From Rugalucina vietnamica (Eukaryota; Mollusca; Bivalvia; Lucinida; Lucinidae), in contig OZ024869.1 in NCBI GenBank assembly GCA_964017185.1, positions 63,998,931 through 64,062,930 of the forward strand: a stretch of 64,000 nt of DNA, given 5' to 3'. Under the pieces are notes generated by a model. That model saw nothing but the letters and a program-made list of their open reading frames with translations, was not told where the DNA came from and did not search any database. Positions 11,001 through 22,600 of this stretch are shown piece by piece (within the stretch, counting starts at the first letter, position 1; each line of letters starts with the position of its first letter). The position numbers and the translations under genes were made by a program.

Positions 11001-14000
11001 ATCCGCTACGTCAATAGAGACCCAATAATTGTCCCAAAGCATTGACATTTCTATTTGGTTAACTGAACAAACAAATTTCAAAGTCAAAGTCATTTGTACA
11101 TTTATGCATCCAAATTTGCAACCACGTGACTTCTCTAGATCTGCACAGTTTTCACCCGAACGGCGAGCACTTATCTATGTTTTTAAGCCAAGAGTTGACG
11201 ATTGATTCATGATTGCAGGTATGGCCATGCCAAGCTAGCACAAACTGACAAATTATGAGATTTTGGCAAGGCGCAGTATCTTTTTTTTTTCTTTATATAC
11301 TGCACCCCACCCCTCGTGAGAATTTATACATGCCACAGAAGCCGTCAGATGTGAAGATCAGTCTGACAATTTATTGAAAAATATGTAACGTTGGCGAAAA
11401 TATTAAACTGTTCTTAAAACATTAACATTTTTAAAGTGTCTTGAAACATTAACAAATATGGGCCTTAATCGGTCGATGAATTCTGGGTCACCTATAACCC
11501 ATTGGAATGTATCTAATCTTTATCCATCTATATTCGAGTGGTTCGTTGCTATAAACAAAAATCATAAATAAGCATTGTTGCGGTTGATCAATAATTCATT
11601 AATGCACTTATTGTTTCATTCTCTAGTTCACTCTATTATCAATCAAACAAGCTATGAGAACGACAAAACAATCTCCAACTTCGGCGGATCATGACGTCTG
11701 ACTGCATCGTAATCGAGTCGCATCATGCGAAAACCGGATTTTTGCATATGCGAAAGCAAAGGCGCAGATCAGCTTCGCAGTATATATACTAGTAACTGCA
11801 CAGCTGATCAGCGCCTCGGATAGTACAATTCCTCTTCTACATATAGCCAATATTTCAAGCCTTTAGCCTGCTTCTGTGACTGTGCAGGTCGGTTTGTGTC
11901 GGACCTGGTCGGAAACCCCCAAGAGCGGTTTTCTCGCGTCGCGGCTCATAATATACCGTGATCATCAGATTCATCTGAGCTACAAGTCGTCAGGCTTTAC
12001 GGGAAGGTCCTCTCTGGGTTCATAATTTTTGAAAGATTTTCTATTGTTGAGAATATCAAGCGGTATAGTATTTAGGCATAGGCATTTTGCTTAGCTTGAA
12101 GCATTTCTGAAATACGATACACAAATGCTTAAATACAAAACAAAACCCGCTTTCACAAAATCATTCGTTGATTTTGTGCGCATGTGCGACAGCGTGCACG
12201 AATTTTTTTCTGACAACGCACATCATTGTATTGAATTAAACTGTTATTTTGGCGCGGCCTGACCCCACTATGACCGATAGATATTAGATAATTTCCCCCA
12301 AGGGACCAAATCGAATCTGAGTTTGATCGGATAAAGGCCTAAATAAAAGGGAAGCATTTTTTTAAACTTGTCATATTGCTTACACTTCGTATTCATTGAT
12401 CTTAAGAAATTATAAAAGAATGGACCCGAGAAAAATGTTATAATGATAAATTCTGATAATGTAGATAATAAGACACAAAGTATCTGCTAATTAACTTGAT
12501 ACGTTTTACTGTAAAACTTACGCTGCAAGTATGAAACGCCAGATTGACCCTAGCATTCAACATCATACATATATCGAATACCGACGTAAAACCGAGGCAT
12601 GGCAACCCGGTTTACCACTTCCCGTATAGTCAATTGGTGGACAATTGGCAAAATCAGACCCTGTAAGCGTGCGAGTTAACCTTAATACCAAACGAATTTT
12701 TATATTAGGCAGCCTTTTAGAAGTACTCAGGTGACGTCTGCCAGCCAACAGTGTACAAATTGCTAAATATATATACTGATCATATGATTTATATCATAGC
12801 TGCATGCCAATGTCGCTATGTCACAAGTTATTTCAGCGTGGGGTGCTCTGACTACGCTAGATGCAAAGAAATCCCTCGTACTTGTGTATCATGCTAAAGT
12901 AGATCATGCAATCACAGTATTATACGATCTGGCAATATCGAATATCGAACATTATTGAACCTAAATAAAGTATTCAACAAACATGCTTTATTTTGACGAC
13001 AACAAGCGTTGTCATGTACAGCTTGTCAACCTACATTGTTCAGATTGCATGGCTGACAGGAAAATTGAACATAGTTATCTACATGGATATATTTGAGCCG
13101 CCTCGTGGGAAAACCAACAATGTGGTTTCCGAACAGGTCTGACACAAACCGACCTGTACAGTCACAGGAGCAGGCTAGAAGCTTGAAATTTTGCAGTTAA
13201 GTAGAGGAGGAATTGTACTATCCGAGTAGCGAAATCAAAGGCGCTGATCAGATCTGCGTCTTTGTTTTCGCCTATGCAAATTGTTGGTTTTCCCACGAGG
13301 TGTCTTATATTTAGTAGCATTCATTAAATAAGAACCCTTGCGACGTTCTAAATAAAAGACTTGCAAAATTAATGAATGTCAGCGATTTTCTATGTTGTTT
13401 TACTTAGAAATCGTTTAATGATCATTGCATTACAACGGTTGTTCATGAGTGGAAAAGGCCGAAGTTATAATCATTCACGAGGTCAATCCTGCAATCGGGA
13501 CGTGCGCCAATTTGAATGGTATCGATCTAGCATAGATATTTCGCGGGAAGAATATTCTACATGACCAAACTAAAAACGGCGACTGTTTAATTGCACCTCA
13601 ATTGTACGTTTCCTTGTACCTAAAAGGATGGTTAACTTCTGTGAAACTTTGAAAAACGTGCATAAAATATTTCATGCCTTCGTGGGACAATGTTTCCATT
13701 TCCGCAAGATCATCAAACTTCAGTATTAAGACAGACAACTTCCTTTTCCAACAATAAGAAATCAACTCAATTATAAAGCATTAACTTCCGAATCAATTTG
13801 CTTAAAACATCTTTAAGCCTTTTATACTAAATTATACTAAATAGAGCCTATTTTTGTACATTAAAGGTGTGGGCATATTACTTTCAATGATACAAGCAGT
13901 CTGTTGGCAGTTTAGATAAAGGCAGCGACCCTGTACGCTAGTCCCGCAAACCAACCTCATGGCACCATGGTGCTACGGATGGGTGCCAAAAAGCGGGGCG

Positions 14001-15439
14001 AGAGAATTCCAAGAACGTTACATTGTAATTTTTACGACTGAGTGCAGTGGTGGTTCTAAAACGCAAATAGCCTTAGACGTTAGTCAAGATACTGGTGACA
14101 CTTTGTGAAAACGCTTGCTTTGCTCGCTTGTAAAACCGGTAAACTAGACCCTGCTCTTGGTTGAGGCACTAAATGATAGTTAGGACTTAAGAGCTTTTAC
14201 ATTTATACGTGTATGATGTATAGACGTTCCTGTCAGGTCGCTTGTAAACACTACTTCTACACATAGGCGACTAACGCAATGGGTCAATTGGTGCCGATAG
14301 TTCGTATTTGTAGCAGATCATCTGCACGAATTTTTACTGGACCAGACAGGCCAATCTTCTTGCACGTGATTATACTTACATTAGCTTCTTGGATGAGTGA
14401 ACAAAGACCACATATCCAGTGCATAATACAGTCCATCATAAAGCTGCCCTGAAATTATAAAATGGAAACACTTACAACATTCGAACAAGGAAATGTTAAT
14501 AGGCGAAAAGATATGCGACTTTTTTTTCTCTTACTGAAAGCTATGGCCAGAATTTACCCTGTGTAGCTAACCACCTCTTCTCGTTTCATCCTGTTCAGAA
14601 ACATCAGCGGTATTTTAAAAGTACAACACGCTCTACTTTGTCTAAAAATACTGCCACTGTGTGACTATCCTTTCTGATGCAGGCTCGGTTTTGACCAAAA
14701 GGCATTTCTGTTTGCAAAAGCACGAATTTTTCAAAGATTTTTTTTTATATACACTGAAAATTCTTATTGTATTGCATACCCCTCCCCCTCCCGAATTGCT
14801 CATTTTTTTTTAATAAAAGAATTTTATGTTGACACAGGCGGATCGACGAAACCCAAACGTTTTGTTTGAACGGATGCTTTACGTCCCAGTCAACAGCAAT
14901 GGTCATGTCGGGACGCTGCCTCCATTTTACTACAGTGGCTGCGACTGAAAGGCCTTTAAGTTGATTAGAATGAATTACAGCGAAATTTATATAAACACTG
15001 CACATGCAGCTATTTTATCTTCGATCTGTAACACGGGTAAAAAATATCGGAATACTTCCGAACTGCGAAAACGAACATGGTCATAATCAGATAATGCTTC
15101 AGTGGCGTCCCATAGTCATACTTTTCGGGACTGCTGAAACTGGGCAGTGCACCCGTTGGCTCGGTTTGAAAATTATATTAGAAATATCAAATAATAAATC
15201 TGCATAACTCATGACTGCAAACTTACATCAATTCCTTTCTGTTCCCTAATCTTCCCCCTAATTTTTGCTCTGGACCAAATGCCAATTGGCCCTAAAATTG
15301 ATAAGCATCCATAAAGAAAACATCCTTCACCAACAGCCTCTGCGTTTCTACCGGCTGTAACACATGGTAAAAAGTATGTGATTATGCACACGCCACAATT
15401 GCTAAAGCAACCAAAAAGTCCGTTTTGCCACTCTCCCAT
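7954..15439 (-). CDS. PLAC8-domain (cornifelin-like) protein, complete, 3 exons
   Basis: The join is 15439-15227, 14448-14380, 8001-7954, giving 109 codons plus TAG. Exon 1 starts MGEWQNGLFGCFSNC and carries the PLAC8 signature: a W-x2-GLF-x-C start, a hydrophobic Cys-containing stretch (CIITYFLPC), then TAGRNAEAVGEGC and a second hydrophobic segment near residues 40-55. It ends KGID at a GTAAGT donor. Exon 2 supplies DCIMHWICGLCSLIQEA, the family's second Cys cluster, and also ends at GTAAGT. Exon 3 gives the tail ELNPGGAQAQSMARE. All junctions are phase 0 and every intron is GT-AG. PLAC8/cornifelin proteins are about 110 residues, Cys-rich and probably membrane-associated. Their roles differ between lineages (fruit weight and cell number in plants, epidermis and placenta in mammals), so the function here is unknown. 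Introns are 6378 and 778 bp; the large one holds several MITEs. Confidence 0.88.
8105..8330 (+). mobile_element. tRNA-derived SINE (degenerate)
   Basis: A near-perfect RNA polymerase III B box, GGTTCGAGCCC, lies at 8170-8180, preceded by a weak A-box region. The unit ends 'gaaagggacgttaaactg' followed by an A-run, a 3' end style seen in mollusc SINEs. It lies in PLAC8 intron 2. A real tRNA is unlikely because no cloverleaf acceptor stem is visible. Confidence 0.6.
8660..9243. mobile_element. GAGCCG-family MITE (copy 2) split by a second TIR element
   Basis: The left part, 8660-8857, matches other copies up to 'caggctggtttgtgt'. The right terminal part resumes at about 9208 ('cctgttcggaaatccc', then 'cggttttctcgcg'). 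The intervening roughly 350 bp has its own inverted ends: 'gtttgtttgtcct...ctacctaccca' near 8885-8911 and 'gggtaggtaaaggacaaac' near 9170-9188. A long palindrome centred near 8734 marks the family core. Confidence 0.7.
9244..9807. other. PLAC8 intron sequence, nothing recognised
   Basis: No exon, RNA gene or repeat boundary is seen. Confidence 0.4.
9808..9933. repeat. Two tandem perfect-stem hairpins
   Basis: Unit 1 (9808-9874) has a 22-bp perfectly paired stem: 9808-9829 pairs with 9853-9874. An inner GCCGC/GCGGC stem lies within the 23-nt loop. Unit 2 (9875-9933) repeats most of it, with one change in the right arm (CATCTGAGGC for CATCTGGGGC). The size and shape resemble a pre-miRNA or a foldback element end. 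It sits in the large PLAC8 intron. Confidence 0.7.
9934..10040 (+). mobile_element. SINE 3' tail
   Basis: The sequence ends 'gatgcgtcgttaaacaacaa' plus a short 'acaaacaaacaaac' run, the typical tail of several mollusc SINEs. The tRNA-like head is not recognisable upstream, so this is a 5'-truncated or hybrid copy. Confidence 0.45.
10041..11714. other. PLAC8 intron sequence, nothing recognised
   Basis: AT-rich, with a T-run near 11281. No exon, RNA gene or clear repeat end is seen. Confidence 0.4.
11715..11948. mobile_element. GAGCCG-family MITE (copy 3, full)
   Basis: The left end gagtcgcatcatgcgaaaac and the right end gttttctcgcgtcgcggctc are inverted complements with a few mismatches. The core 'gcgcagatcagc...gctgatcagcgc' is itself an interrupted palindrome. 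No ORF is present. Confidence 0.8.
11949..13094. other. PLAC8 intron sequence, nothing recognised
   Basis: No exon or repeat boundary was recognised. The 61-codon minus-strand frame at 12563-12748 lacks any domain or splice fit to the PLAC8 gene. Confidence 0.4.
13095..13306. mobile_element. GAGCCG-family MITE (copy 4)
   Basis: It opens gagccgcctcgtgggaaaac and closes with ttttcccacgag, inverted complements. Internal words 'tctgacacaaaccgacctg', 'agaagcttgaaattt' and 'gcgctgatcag' match the other copies in the opposite orientation to copy 3. Confidence 0.8.
13307..14379. other. PLAC8 intron sequence, nothing recognised
   Basis: Contains a short palindromic motif around 13959-13977 (catggcaccatggtgc) but no exon, RNA gene or element end that I can support. 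Confidence 0.4.
14380..14448 (-). CDS. PLAC8 gene, coding exon 2
   Basis: On the minus strand the acceptor CAG (14451-14449) is followed by 23 codons and the donor GTAAGT (14379-14374). The peptide GSFMMDCIMHWICGLCSL carries the D-C-x6-C-x2-C cluster, then IQEA, as expected for the second half of PLAC8. Confidence 0.87.
15227..15439 (-). CDS. PLAC8 gene, coding exon 1 with start codon
   Basis: The ATG at 15439-15437 begins MGEWQNGLFGC, the usual PLAC8 start, so this start is well supported. Seventy-one codons end at GAT before GTAAGT at 15226-15221. A TIR element begins about 360 bp upstream, at 15800. Confidence 0.9.
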
Positions 15440-17409
15440 TTTGTCAAGTTAAATTGTCCCTCTCTTTGCAACGAACTGGACCAACTGAGTGAACAATTTG
15501 CACTGCTGGCTATACTTTAATTACGCCATGAATTTGTCGAGTTTTGATTGGTTACAAGTTTACCGATGTGATATACCCGTTAAAAAGTACTCATGCGCAA
15601 AATCTAACGACTCCGTATATGCTCGGATTGGTCGTGTAGACTCCGGTGAAAATATGATTGGTCAGAGTATCAAAATGGCGGCACTATGCCAAAAACTTGT
15701 TGACACATTTCCAAAACTCGGATAGAACAATGTTGTAAGGTAGGTTAACTTAATTCATGTTACAGAATAATGTCCATGGGTGAAATATGTTATTATTTCG
15801 GAACAGACTAAAACGCTGAATTTTCTGCTGAATTCAGCAACTGACTGATCAGCAGAAATATACTAAAACGCTGAAATACTGAACTGCTGATTTTTTGTTC
15901 GTTGTCAATTTTAAACTTTATTTTGCATATCATACCCTAATTTTGATACAAAATATTAATTATACATTAAATAAAAATGAATGACTAACACGATTACGAT
16001 GGTATAGAGACAACAGAATGTAAATAACAAAGTTGTCATAGGACAATATATACGCACGGGCCAATCTACACCTACCGTGATAATTCACACCTACCAATTA
16101 AAGATGCACTATCATCGCACCATCGCACTTTTGTCGGCATAAAATATTTCATTATTTTATACATGTTTTCGGAGCATTCTGCTACCATAGTTAGTGCGGC
16201 TCCTTTCTCGGTAGAACATATGTATATTGTTGAAATAATAGGGCATTGTTGTAAATCAGAAGCATTATGAAAACAGCTATCGGATGATGGATATTAGAGC
16301 CTTCATTTATGTTATTTCATAACAAACATTTATAATGCAGTATGCGCAATCATACCACTTAGTTTGCTGGTGTGCTGATTTTCGTGATCAGTTATTATGG
16401 TTTGTAATACATAAGAAGTATTCAGAATGTTGTGTTTTGGTAATGATCTTGCAATTCATACATGTGTACTTGTGGACAGAGTTTAATATGCTATCGCGCA
16501 GTCTGGTCTTACTAATTTGTTTGCATTCCCTGATAAGTAATCAAAACTTTCGACAATCTCCATGAATGCATGGGCTGTGTTGAGTTCTACTTCAACAGAA
16601 ATCTAACAAACTGAATGTATTTTTTTCCTAGAAGGTGTAGATCTTCAAATGCATGTACATGTAATATTTATCTTCACCAAGTTAAGGAATAATTAAACTG
16701 AATCGTGTGCTATTTTACTCCATGTAAAAGTTTCTGTCCATACGGTAAAAATGGACATAATGATTAAGTTTATCTTCGATGTGTGAACATGCGTATTTGT
16801 TTTCTTAACGGCGGTGTGAACACCTGTTTTTGTTTTCTTAAATGACTCTCATTATACAAAAGGTGACAGCTCAATCAACCTCTCAGGTACATTATTATTA
16901 CTGTACATTCTAATAACGAAATTAAAGAAGCCTAACTAAGTAACCCGTGAGATAAATTGCTACTTAAATCCTACTAAATCCGAATCGCTTCTAATATACG
17001 CTTTCATAGGTGCCATAGGTACAACAGACACGTGCCTAATGACAATCGATTAATAATCGATTAGTTTCAAGCCAGGTACATGTATTGCGACACACGCCAC
17101 ACTGATATTTGGTTGATACTGAATCTTGGTGGTCTAAATGGCGCTTATGTTGTCTGACAAAATATTCATACATCCTCTGTTTTCCTGTTGGCATGTTAGC
17201 ATTTTGAAAACATAAGCTTCAGAATATTTTACATGTACAACAGTTTATTGCTCCAAATATTTTCCCCTTGACTGAATTCTAAATTTAGCCACCCACCCAA
17301 CACCTGAGGTGATGATCAGAAATTGATCGACTCAGTACCAGAAGATATATAAAAGTGGTCCACAAAGAAGTATATATACTCATCGACAAAAAATGAAACC
17401 CGAAACTAA

Positions 17410-17690
17410 TTTGTAGGTGCGACACGCGTATACATGTATATTGCTTCAAAATGACACCTATGTAATTACCAAATGTTTTGATAGTACGAAGTGTGATGGT
17501 CTTGAGCACCTTGAATTTTCACGGTAGCCATTGAATGGCACGCGTGTACATGTATATTGCTTCAAGATGACACCTATGTAATTACCAAATGTTTTGATAG
17601 TACGAAGGCAGAGCACCTTTAATCTGTAGGTGTAAATTTTCACGGTAGCCATTGAATGGCACGCGTATACATGTATATTGCTTGACTATG
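17410..17690. repeat. Direct repeats inside the 3.4-kb element
   Basis: A segment reading 'acacgcgtatacatgtatat' then 'cttca.aatgacacctatgt' and 'aattaccaaatgttttgata' occurs near 17422 and again near 17540. A third partial copy lies near 17659. 'attttcacggtagccattga' recurs near 17516 and 17637. Confidence 0.75.
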
Positions 17691-18079
17691 ACACCAATGT
17701 TATTTAGCTAATAGTGTCCTTCACTAAAGTTAATTCAATTAAAATATCTGGAGGTGTATGGAGGTCTCTGCTTCATAGCGATTCATAGAATCGGAACCTG
17801 CCCAGGAAAAGTGGTTCAGGCCAATCCATCTATACATATTAATGTAAGCATCAGTTGTGTACTCAGGTCGTTATAGTTTCAAGCGCATTTTGATTGCCAT
17901 GGCATTCTTATAGTGAGTAAAAGCTCCATACAACTGAGGTACCATTCCCACACGGCCGTAGCTGTTGACTGGAATGCTTAACCACAAATCAATCGAACAA
18001 ACACCCGCACCCATTTCTTGTTTCTATGTTTAAACGTGTTTTTAGAACTGACATATCCGGAAGGCCCGTCTTGCACTAT

Positions 18080-18712
18080 TTTTCGGTGCTATTACATTTG
18101 CGCACATTTTCCGAAAATTTCGTTTGCGCACAGTTTTCATTTGCGAGCAGAAATGTATATCATTTGCGCACAGTTTTAGTGTTACATTTGCGCTCATGTT
18201 TTTGCATTTCTTCCTTGGCCAGTTGCTGGAAAGTACGATAAATAAAATATCAGCTCTGTCGCCCCTGTTCAACGAGTCAGAATAGGTTTACACAGTCAAT
18301 TAAAAAACATTTTTTAGTTTTACTTTACCATATTTACAATTTGCGGCAATTTGATTTGTTCATTTGGCATTATCACGCACTTGCTTCCAAAGGATCAAAC
18401 TTTTATATTTTATCTATACTTTCTCAAGTTCTTAATTCGCATATTCATCACAGGCTATGCCTTGAATGTCATTTGTCTCATAAAATGACTAAGAAATATA
18501 TATAGCGTGGACTGGCGATGAGGGCTTGGCTTGTCTATACAGTCTCGTGAGCGCAAACATACCATTTACCTGCGAAAATCTTGTATGTCCAAATGTAACA
18601 TTTACCTGGGAAAATTGTGTGCGCAAATGAATACGCTTACCTGGAAAAAAATGTGTGCGCAAATGAACCACATTCTTCCAAAAATGTGCGCAAATGTGCT
18701 GCCACCTATTTT
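18080..18712. repeat. Clustered gcgcaaa/tttgcgc repeats, inverted arms
   Basis: The words 'catttgcgcacattttc', 'gtttgcgcacagttttc' and 'catttgcgcacagtttta' crowd 18097-18185. Their reverse complements (e.g. 'tgtgcgcaaatga', 'atgtgcgcaaatgtg') crowd 18545-18700. The arms could form a large imperfect stem within the 3.4-kb element. Confidence 0.7.
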
Positions 18713-19192
18713 TCAATTTCTTCAATTGGTAAATGTTACATGCATTTCTAATCGAACCCAGACCGGACTGCTCATTCTCCGATAAACACTTTTCTGTGAG
18801 AATTCTGACCAATTCTGATAGTGTATCAAACTGTCCACATGCATGTATAAAGGAAACTGCAGGAACTATACTGAAAACATAACGGTTTGAATACTTTTGA
18901 TGTATTTCAATACATCAAAGCTAATTTAATTCAAAGCAGCACATCAGCAAACGACTGTCAAGTTTCTAAATGGTATGGTCGCACATGGGCAAAGACACTG
19001 TTTATGCTTAAACACTGAAAAATGTTATCAAATATATAAAATCAACATTAGTATTTGCTTAACAACGATCAAAACTGGTGTACAAAAAAAAATCAGCAAT
19101 TCAGCATTTCAGCGTTTTAGTATATTTCCGCTGATCAGTCAGTTGCTGAATTCAGCAGAAAATTCAGCGTTTTAGTCTGTCCCTATTATTTC

Positions 19193-19744
19193 TCGTATAA
19201 TTATTTGCCTATCAGTGTACCTAAGCGAAAGTTTATCAATTGAAGTGAATGCTCGCCGAATAAGCATTGTTCAAATCAAGCAGTGACCAAGAAAATGAGG
19301 CAAATAATTAGCCCCATTTGGCATTCTGCAACCTGTTTCTGTGTTGAAGGCAACAAGAGCGTATTTTCTTTTGTGAAAAATGATTTGTACTTCTCACACT
19401 TTAATTATTTGCTATCAAAATAATTGATTTTCATAGTTTCGAACCACACGCGTTAGCCCCGGATTGGCACGTGTTAGATTACGGAGTGGTTTCATTTAGG
19501 ACCCGGATTGGAATAAGATTATTCTACAAGGAGTGCGGATTGGTTATGCTATCTGTTCTTTAAAAAAAACGCGTTTGAGATGAGAATTCGCCTTCATAAA
19601 GATACATTTTCGTTTTTATACACATATAATACATCTGACCTAAGATCTTGTATAAACAATACGTTCTATTGTTCTTATTTTCATATTTCAGGTTAAATTT
19701 CAGCGCACATACACTGAAAGAGATGGACTTCAAATTTTGGAACA
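19193..19744. other. Intergenic, nothing recognised
   Basis: AT-rich sequence without a supported gene or repeat end. Confidence 0.4.
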
Positions 19745-20333
19745 AATAAATGCTTAAAATGGCGATTTTCAAGTTGTTGGTTCTCTCTCATATGCACACT
19801 ACCCTATATATTTCTTTATTTTATTTGAACAATATTACCAAGTTCTATGTTGTGTGAAAATTCAAGAAAACGTTTGAATCTACAAATATATGGGTTTGGC
19901 ACATTTCAAAATATTGTTTTTTTTTTTTTTTGTTTTTTTTTTCGACTTTTCAAGTATGGGGGTAGGTTTGGAAAACGACTCGTAGTGAGTTTGTGAGTGA
20001 TGAAAAAGTATTCAATTTTTTTCTAACAACTTCAAAATAATTGATTCCAAAATCATTTGAAAAAAAAAAAAAATGATTCCAAAATACAACAGATTACAAT
20101 TGAAAACAAAATAAGTATAGGGTAGTGTGCATTTTTTTCAAGCTACAGGAACACCATGTTTTAAATTTAGTAAAATTAATATAATTTTTAATTCTTTGAA
20201 ATATGCCTGTCTTGAACAAAAGTACACACAGAATGCTTTCAAAAGTCATAATATTTTCGTAATGCAGACCAAACGCATAGAAAAATTTGCAACTTGAAGT
20301 GGATGAGTTTAAGATTCCATGCAGCTCTGGCAA
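19745..20333. mobile_element. Rearranged copy of the AAGGATGTTCGCTGC element
   Basis: 20020-20330 matches 35930-36215 in the same direction ('attccaaaatacaaca', 'tagggtag.gtgcatttttt', 'gcatagaaaaatttgcaact'). 19745-19975 matches the reverse complement of about 36220-36440 ('cgccattttaagc', 'gggtttggcacatttcaaaa' strand-swapped). One half is therefore inverted relative to the full copy. Neither TIR is present. Confidence 0.7.
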
Positions 20334-20478
20334 AGAATTGGGGGGGGGGGGTACTCACATATAAAATGGGTATGTATTGGTCCCCCCACCCCGTTAAAAA
20401 GGGGTCTTACAGAGCTGATCAAACTTAAAAAGTGGAAGTGGGTGCTTTAGAGCTGATACAACTGTAAAAGCTGTGCCT

Positions 20479-20721
20479 TTAGAGCTGCCTGGAATATAAA
20501 ACTGTTTGTTGTGTACCATACCTTGTGCTCTTGGTTCTGGGAATTTCTAAAAGATCTGTGTACCTGAAATTGTAAAAAGAAGAGTCTTTAAAGCATACAA
20601 ATTCTTGCAAGTAAGTGGGTGATAAACCGTATGCCACATTCAAAGGTTCAATAGCAAGAGTCCTGAGTAGAGCAAGATGAAGTAAGTGTTGTACTTCCTG
20701 CTTTGAAAATAAGATCTCCAT
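20479..20721 (-). pseudogene. LINE ORF2 C-terminal fragment
   Basis: The minus-strand peptide contains AYGLSPTYLQEFV, then LLEIPRTKSTRYGTQ. This order is typical of the far C-terminus of CR1/L2/Jockey-type ORF2 ('...PPYL...L..PR.....YG...'). Only about 70 residues remain, with no RT core, so it is a dead fragment. Confidence 0.6.
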
Positions 20722-21544
20722 AACTGCATAACTAGAGTTAAGATAACTGTATGCTTTTAAAAGCAGTGGACAGGTTGCTCCCGTCGGTGTTCCTAGATAT
20801 TCTCCACATGGAAGTGGAACGAGGAACTGAAGTGGAGCGGAGGTAATACTAGCCAGCTGATCTATCAGTGACTTGTTAAGTAATAATTCACTGTTTGGAG
20901 GTGAGTTGTAAAGAAGATCAAATCACGAGATCGTATGAATATATGAGACATTCCAGTGCTACACTTAGCACATTAACTACAACAAATCTTCGTTACTGGT
21001 CAGTAACGAAGGTTTAAACATAAATACTTGAGGTTTTTGGTGTCTGCAGATGTTTAACTGTAATCGTAATAAATTCAAATATATAAATTATATCATACAA
21101 CCTTTTATTTGCATTATTTAAAGTTCAATGGCGTATGAGCGCACATGTCTCGAAATCAACACGAGCTGCTATAACAAAACAGTTCTTTTAAATGCAACAT
21201 TGAAAAGACCCAATTATTTGAATGAATAAATCAAATGATAAAGATGAATGAAAATTGGACAAACTAGTACAAGAATACTTAGCAGTTAAATTTTGACTTT
21301 ACAGTTGGGATCTGTGTGAAGTGGAATTTGCCTCATCCCAGTTTGTCTTTGACCTTTTGATTGTGAATAGTATAAAATAATTGAATATTTGTCAAAATGG
21401 TACAGCCTAAATAGAGATATTGACTCTAATGTATAATATTGACCAATCATAGAATCTGTCAGGTATACTGAACAATAAAATTCATTATAGAAATCACCAA
21501 TCATGGCATCTTATCTTGATTCAAATGATAGTGCAATGAAAAAA
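20722..21544. other. Intergenic, nothing recognised
   Basis: A short inverted repeat with 'cttcgttactg'/'cagtaacgaag' lies at 20990-21011. No gene is seen. Confidence 0.4.
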
Positions 21545-21646
21545 AAAAAGAGCCAGACAGGACTCTAGTGACCCTGAAACTAGTTGCCAAAAGTGTGATT
21601 CCTTAATATCAGAGAAGATAATGTGCCAGGGATGTAAACTGGACTA

Positions 21647-22198
21647 TTGTCTAAAATGTGCCGGGCCGACATAAGCCATGAATTATTTCTCCATCTCACC
21701 AATGGAGAAATGGAGGACTTTCTGCGGTCCTGCAAAAGTTGTAAGGCTACTTTTCCTTCCCTAGACAACAATACAAAATATTTAAAAGAATCTTTGAGCA
21801 AAAATGATGTAAGAATGACAAAGCTGGAAAGTAGAATGAAGAAACTGGAAACTAGTAATATTTTAACCAATAAAACTGTCTCAGACATGAAGGATGAAAT
21901 ATGTAACAGTGTTAAAGAGGACATAAACAAACTGGTGGATGCAAGAAATATTGAGTTAGAAGATAGGTGCAGAAGAGAGACTAACATTACACTATTTAAC
22001 TTGCGTGAACATAACCTCCCCACAGGCCAGGACAATAAGGCAGCTGATGCTGAAGATTTTGCACAATTATGTGAAAGCTTAGGTCTTGAAACCCCAAGTA
22101 TGGTTACTTGGTTCCGTCTGGGGAAAAAGGCTCCAAATAAAACCAGACCTTTGAAAATTGTCCTAGAATCTAAGGTGCATAGGATAAAAACTCCTTAA
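21647..22198 (+). pseudogene. LINE ORF1 remnant (coiled coil)
   Basis: The frame carries CKSCKATFPSLD, then a charged heptad-like segment (SKNDVRMTKLESRMKKLE). Next come LEDRCRRETNITLFNLREHN and WFRLGKK, typical of LINE ORF1 RNA-binding chaperones. The PHD-like N-terminal part is in a different frame, separated by the stop at 21672. Confidence 0.7.
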
Positions 22199-22600
22199 AA
22201 ATGCCAAGTATATTGCTGAGGAGGCGCCAGAGTATCTAAATAGAGTCATTTTAAGCAAGGATTTAACCCCGACGCAGAGGCAGGAGAGGAGACAAGGAAA
22301 CCAACGTAATCAGACTGATCAACAAAATAGAAAAACGTCGCCATTAAGGCAATCAAGTCAAGGGGGCGAAATAAGTCGTGACCAGTCAACATCAGCAATG
22401 GATACCTCTCATGAAATTAGCCCAATCAGGGACATGCCACATCTTAATGTATCTACATATTCAAATACAATAACACAACAATAGCTATGGATGAAACAGT
22501 TATAGGGGGGTTAGATTCCCACCATGGAGTGGCCAATGACAGTATTGGCCTGATACCCTCTGTGGGGGATGACTCTTTATAACAAACAAGTTTTAATGAT

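Larger units (their letters stand above)
15800..19183. mobile_element. 3.4-kb non-autonomous TIR transposon with 9-bp TSD
   Basis: The left terminus GGAACAGACTAAAACGC (15800) and the inverted right terminus GGGACAGACTAAAACGC (from 19183) head an almost perfect inverted repeat of about 95 bp. TATTATTTC flanks both sides (15791-15799 and 19184-19192) as a 9-bp target-site duplication. A 9-bp duplication with long TIRs fits Mutator-like elements best. No transposase frame is visible inside. The interior holds direct repeats at 17420-17690 and an inverted set of 'tttgcgcaca' words at 18080-18200 against 18545-18710. Confidence 0.85.
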
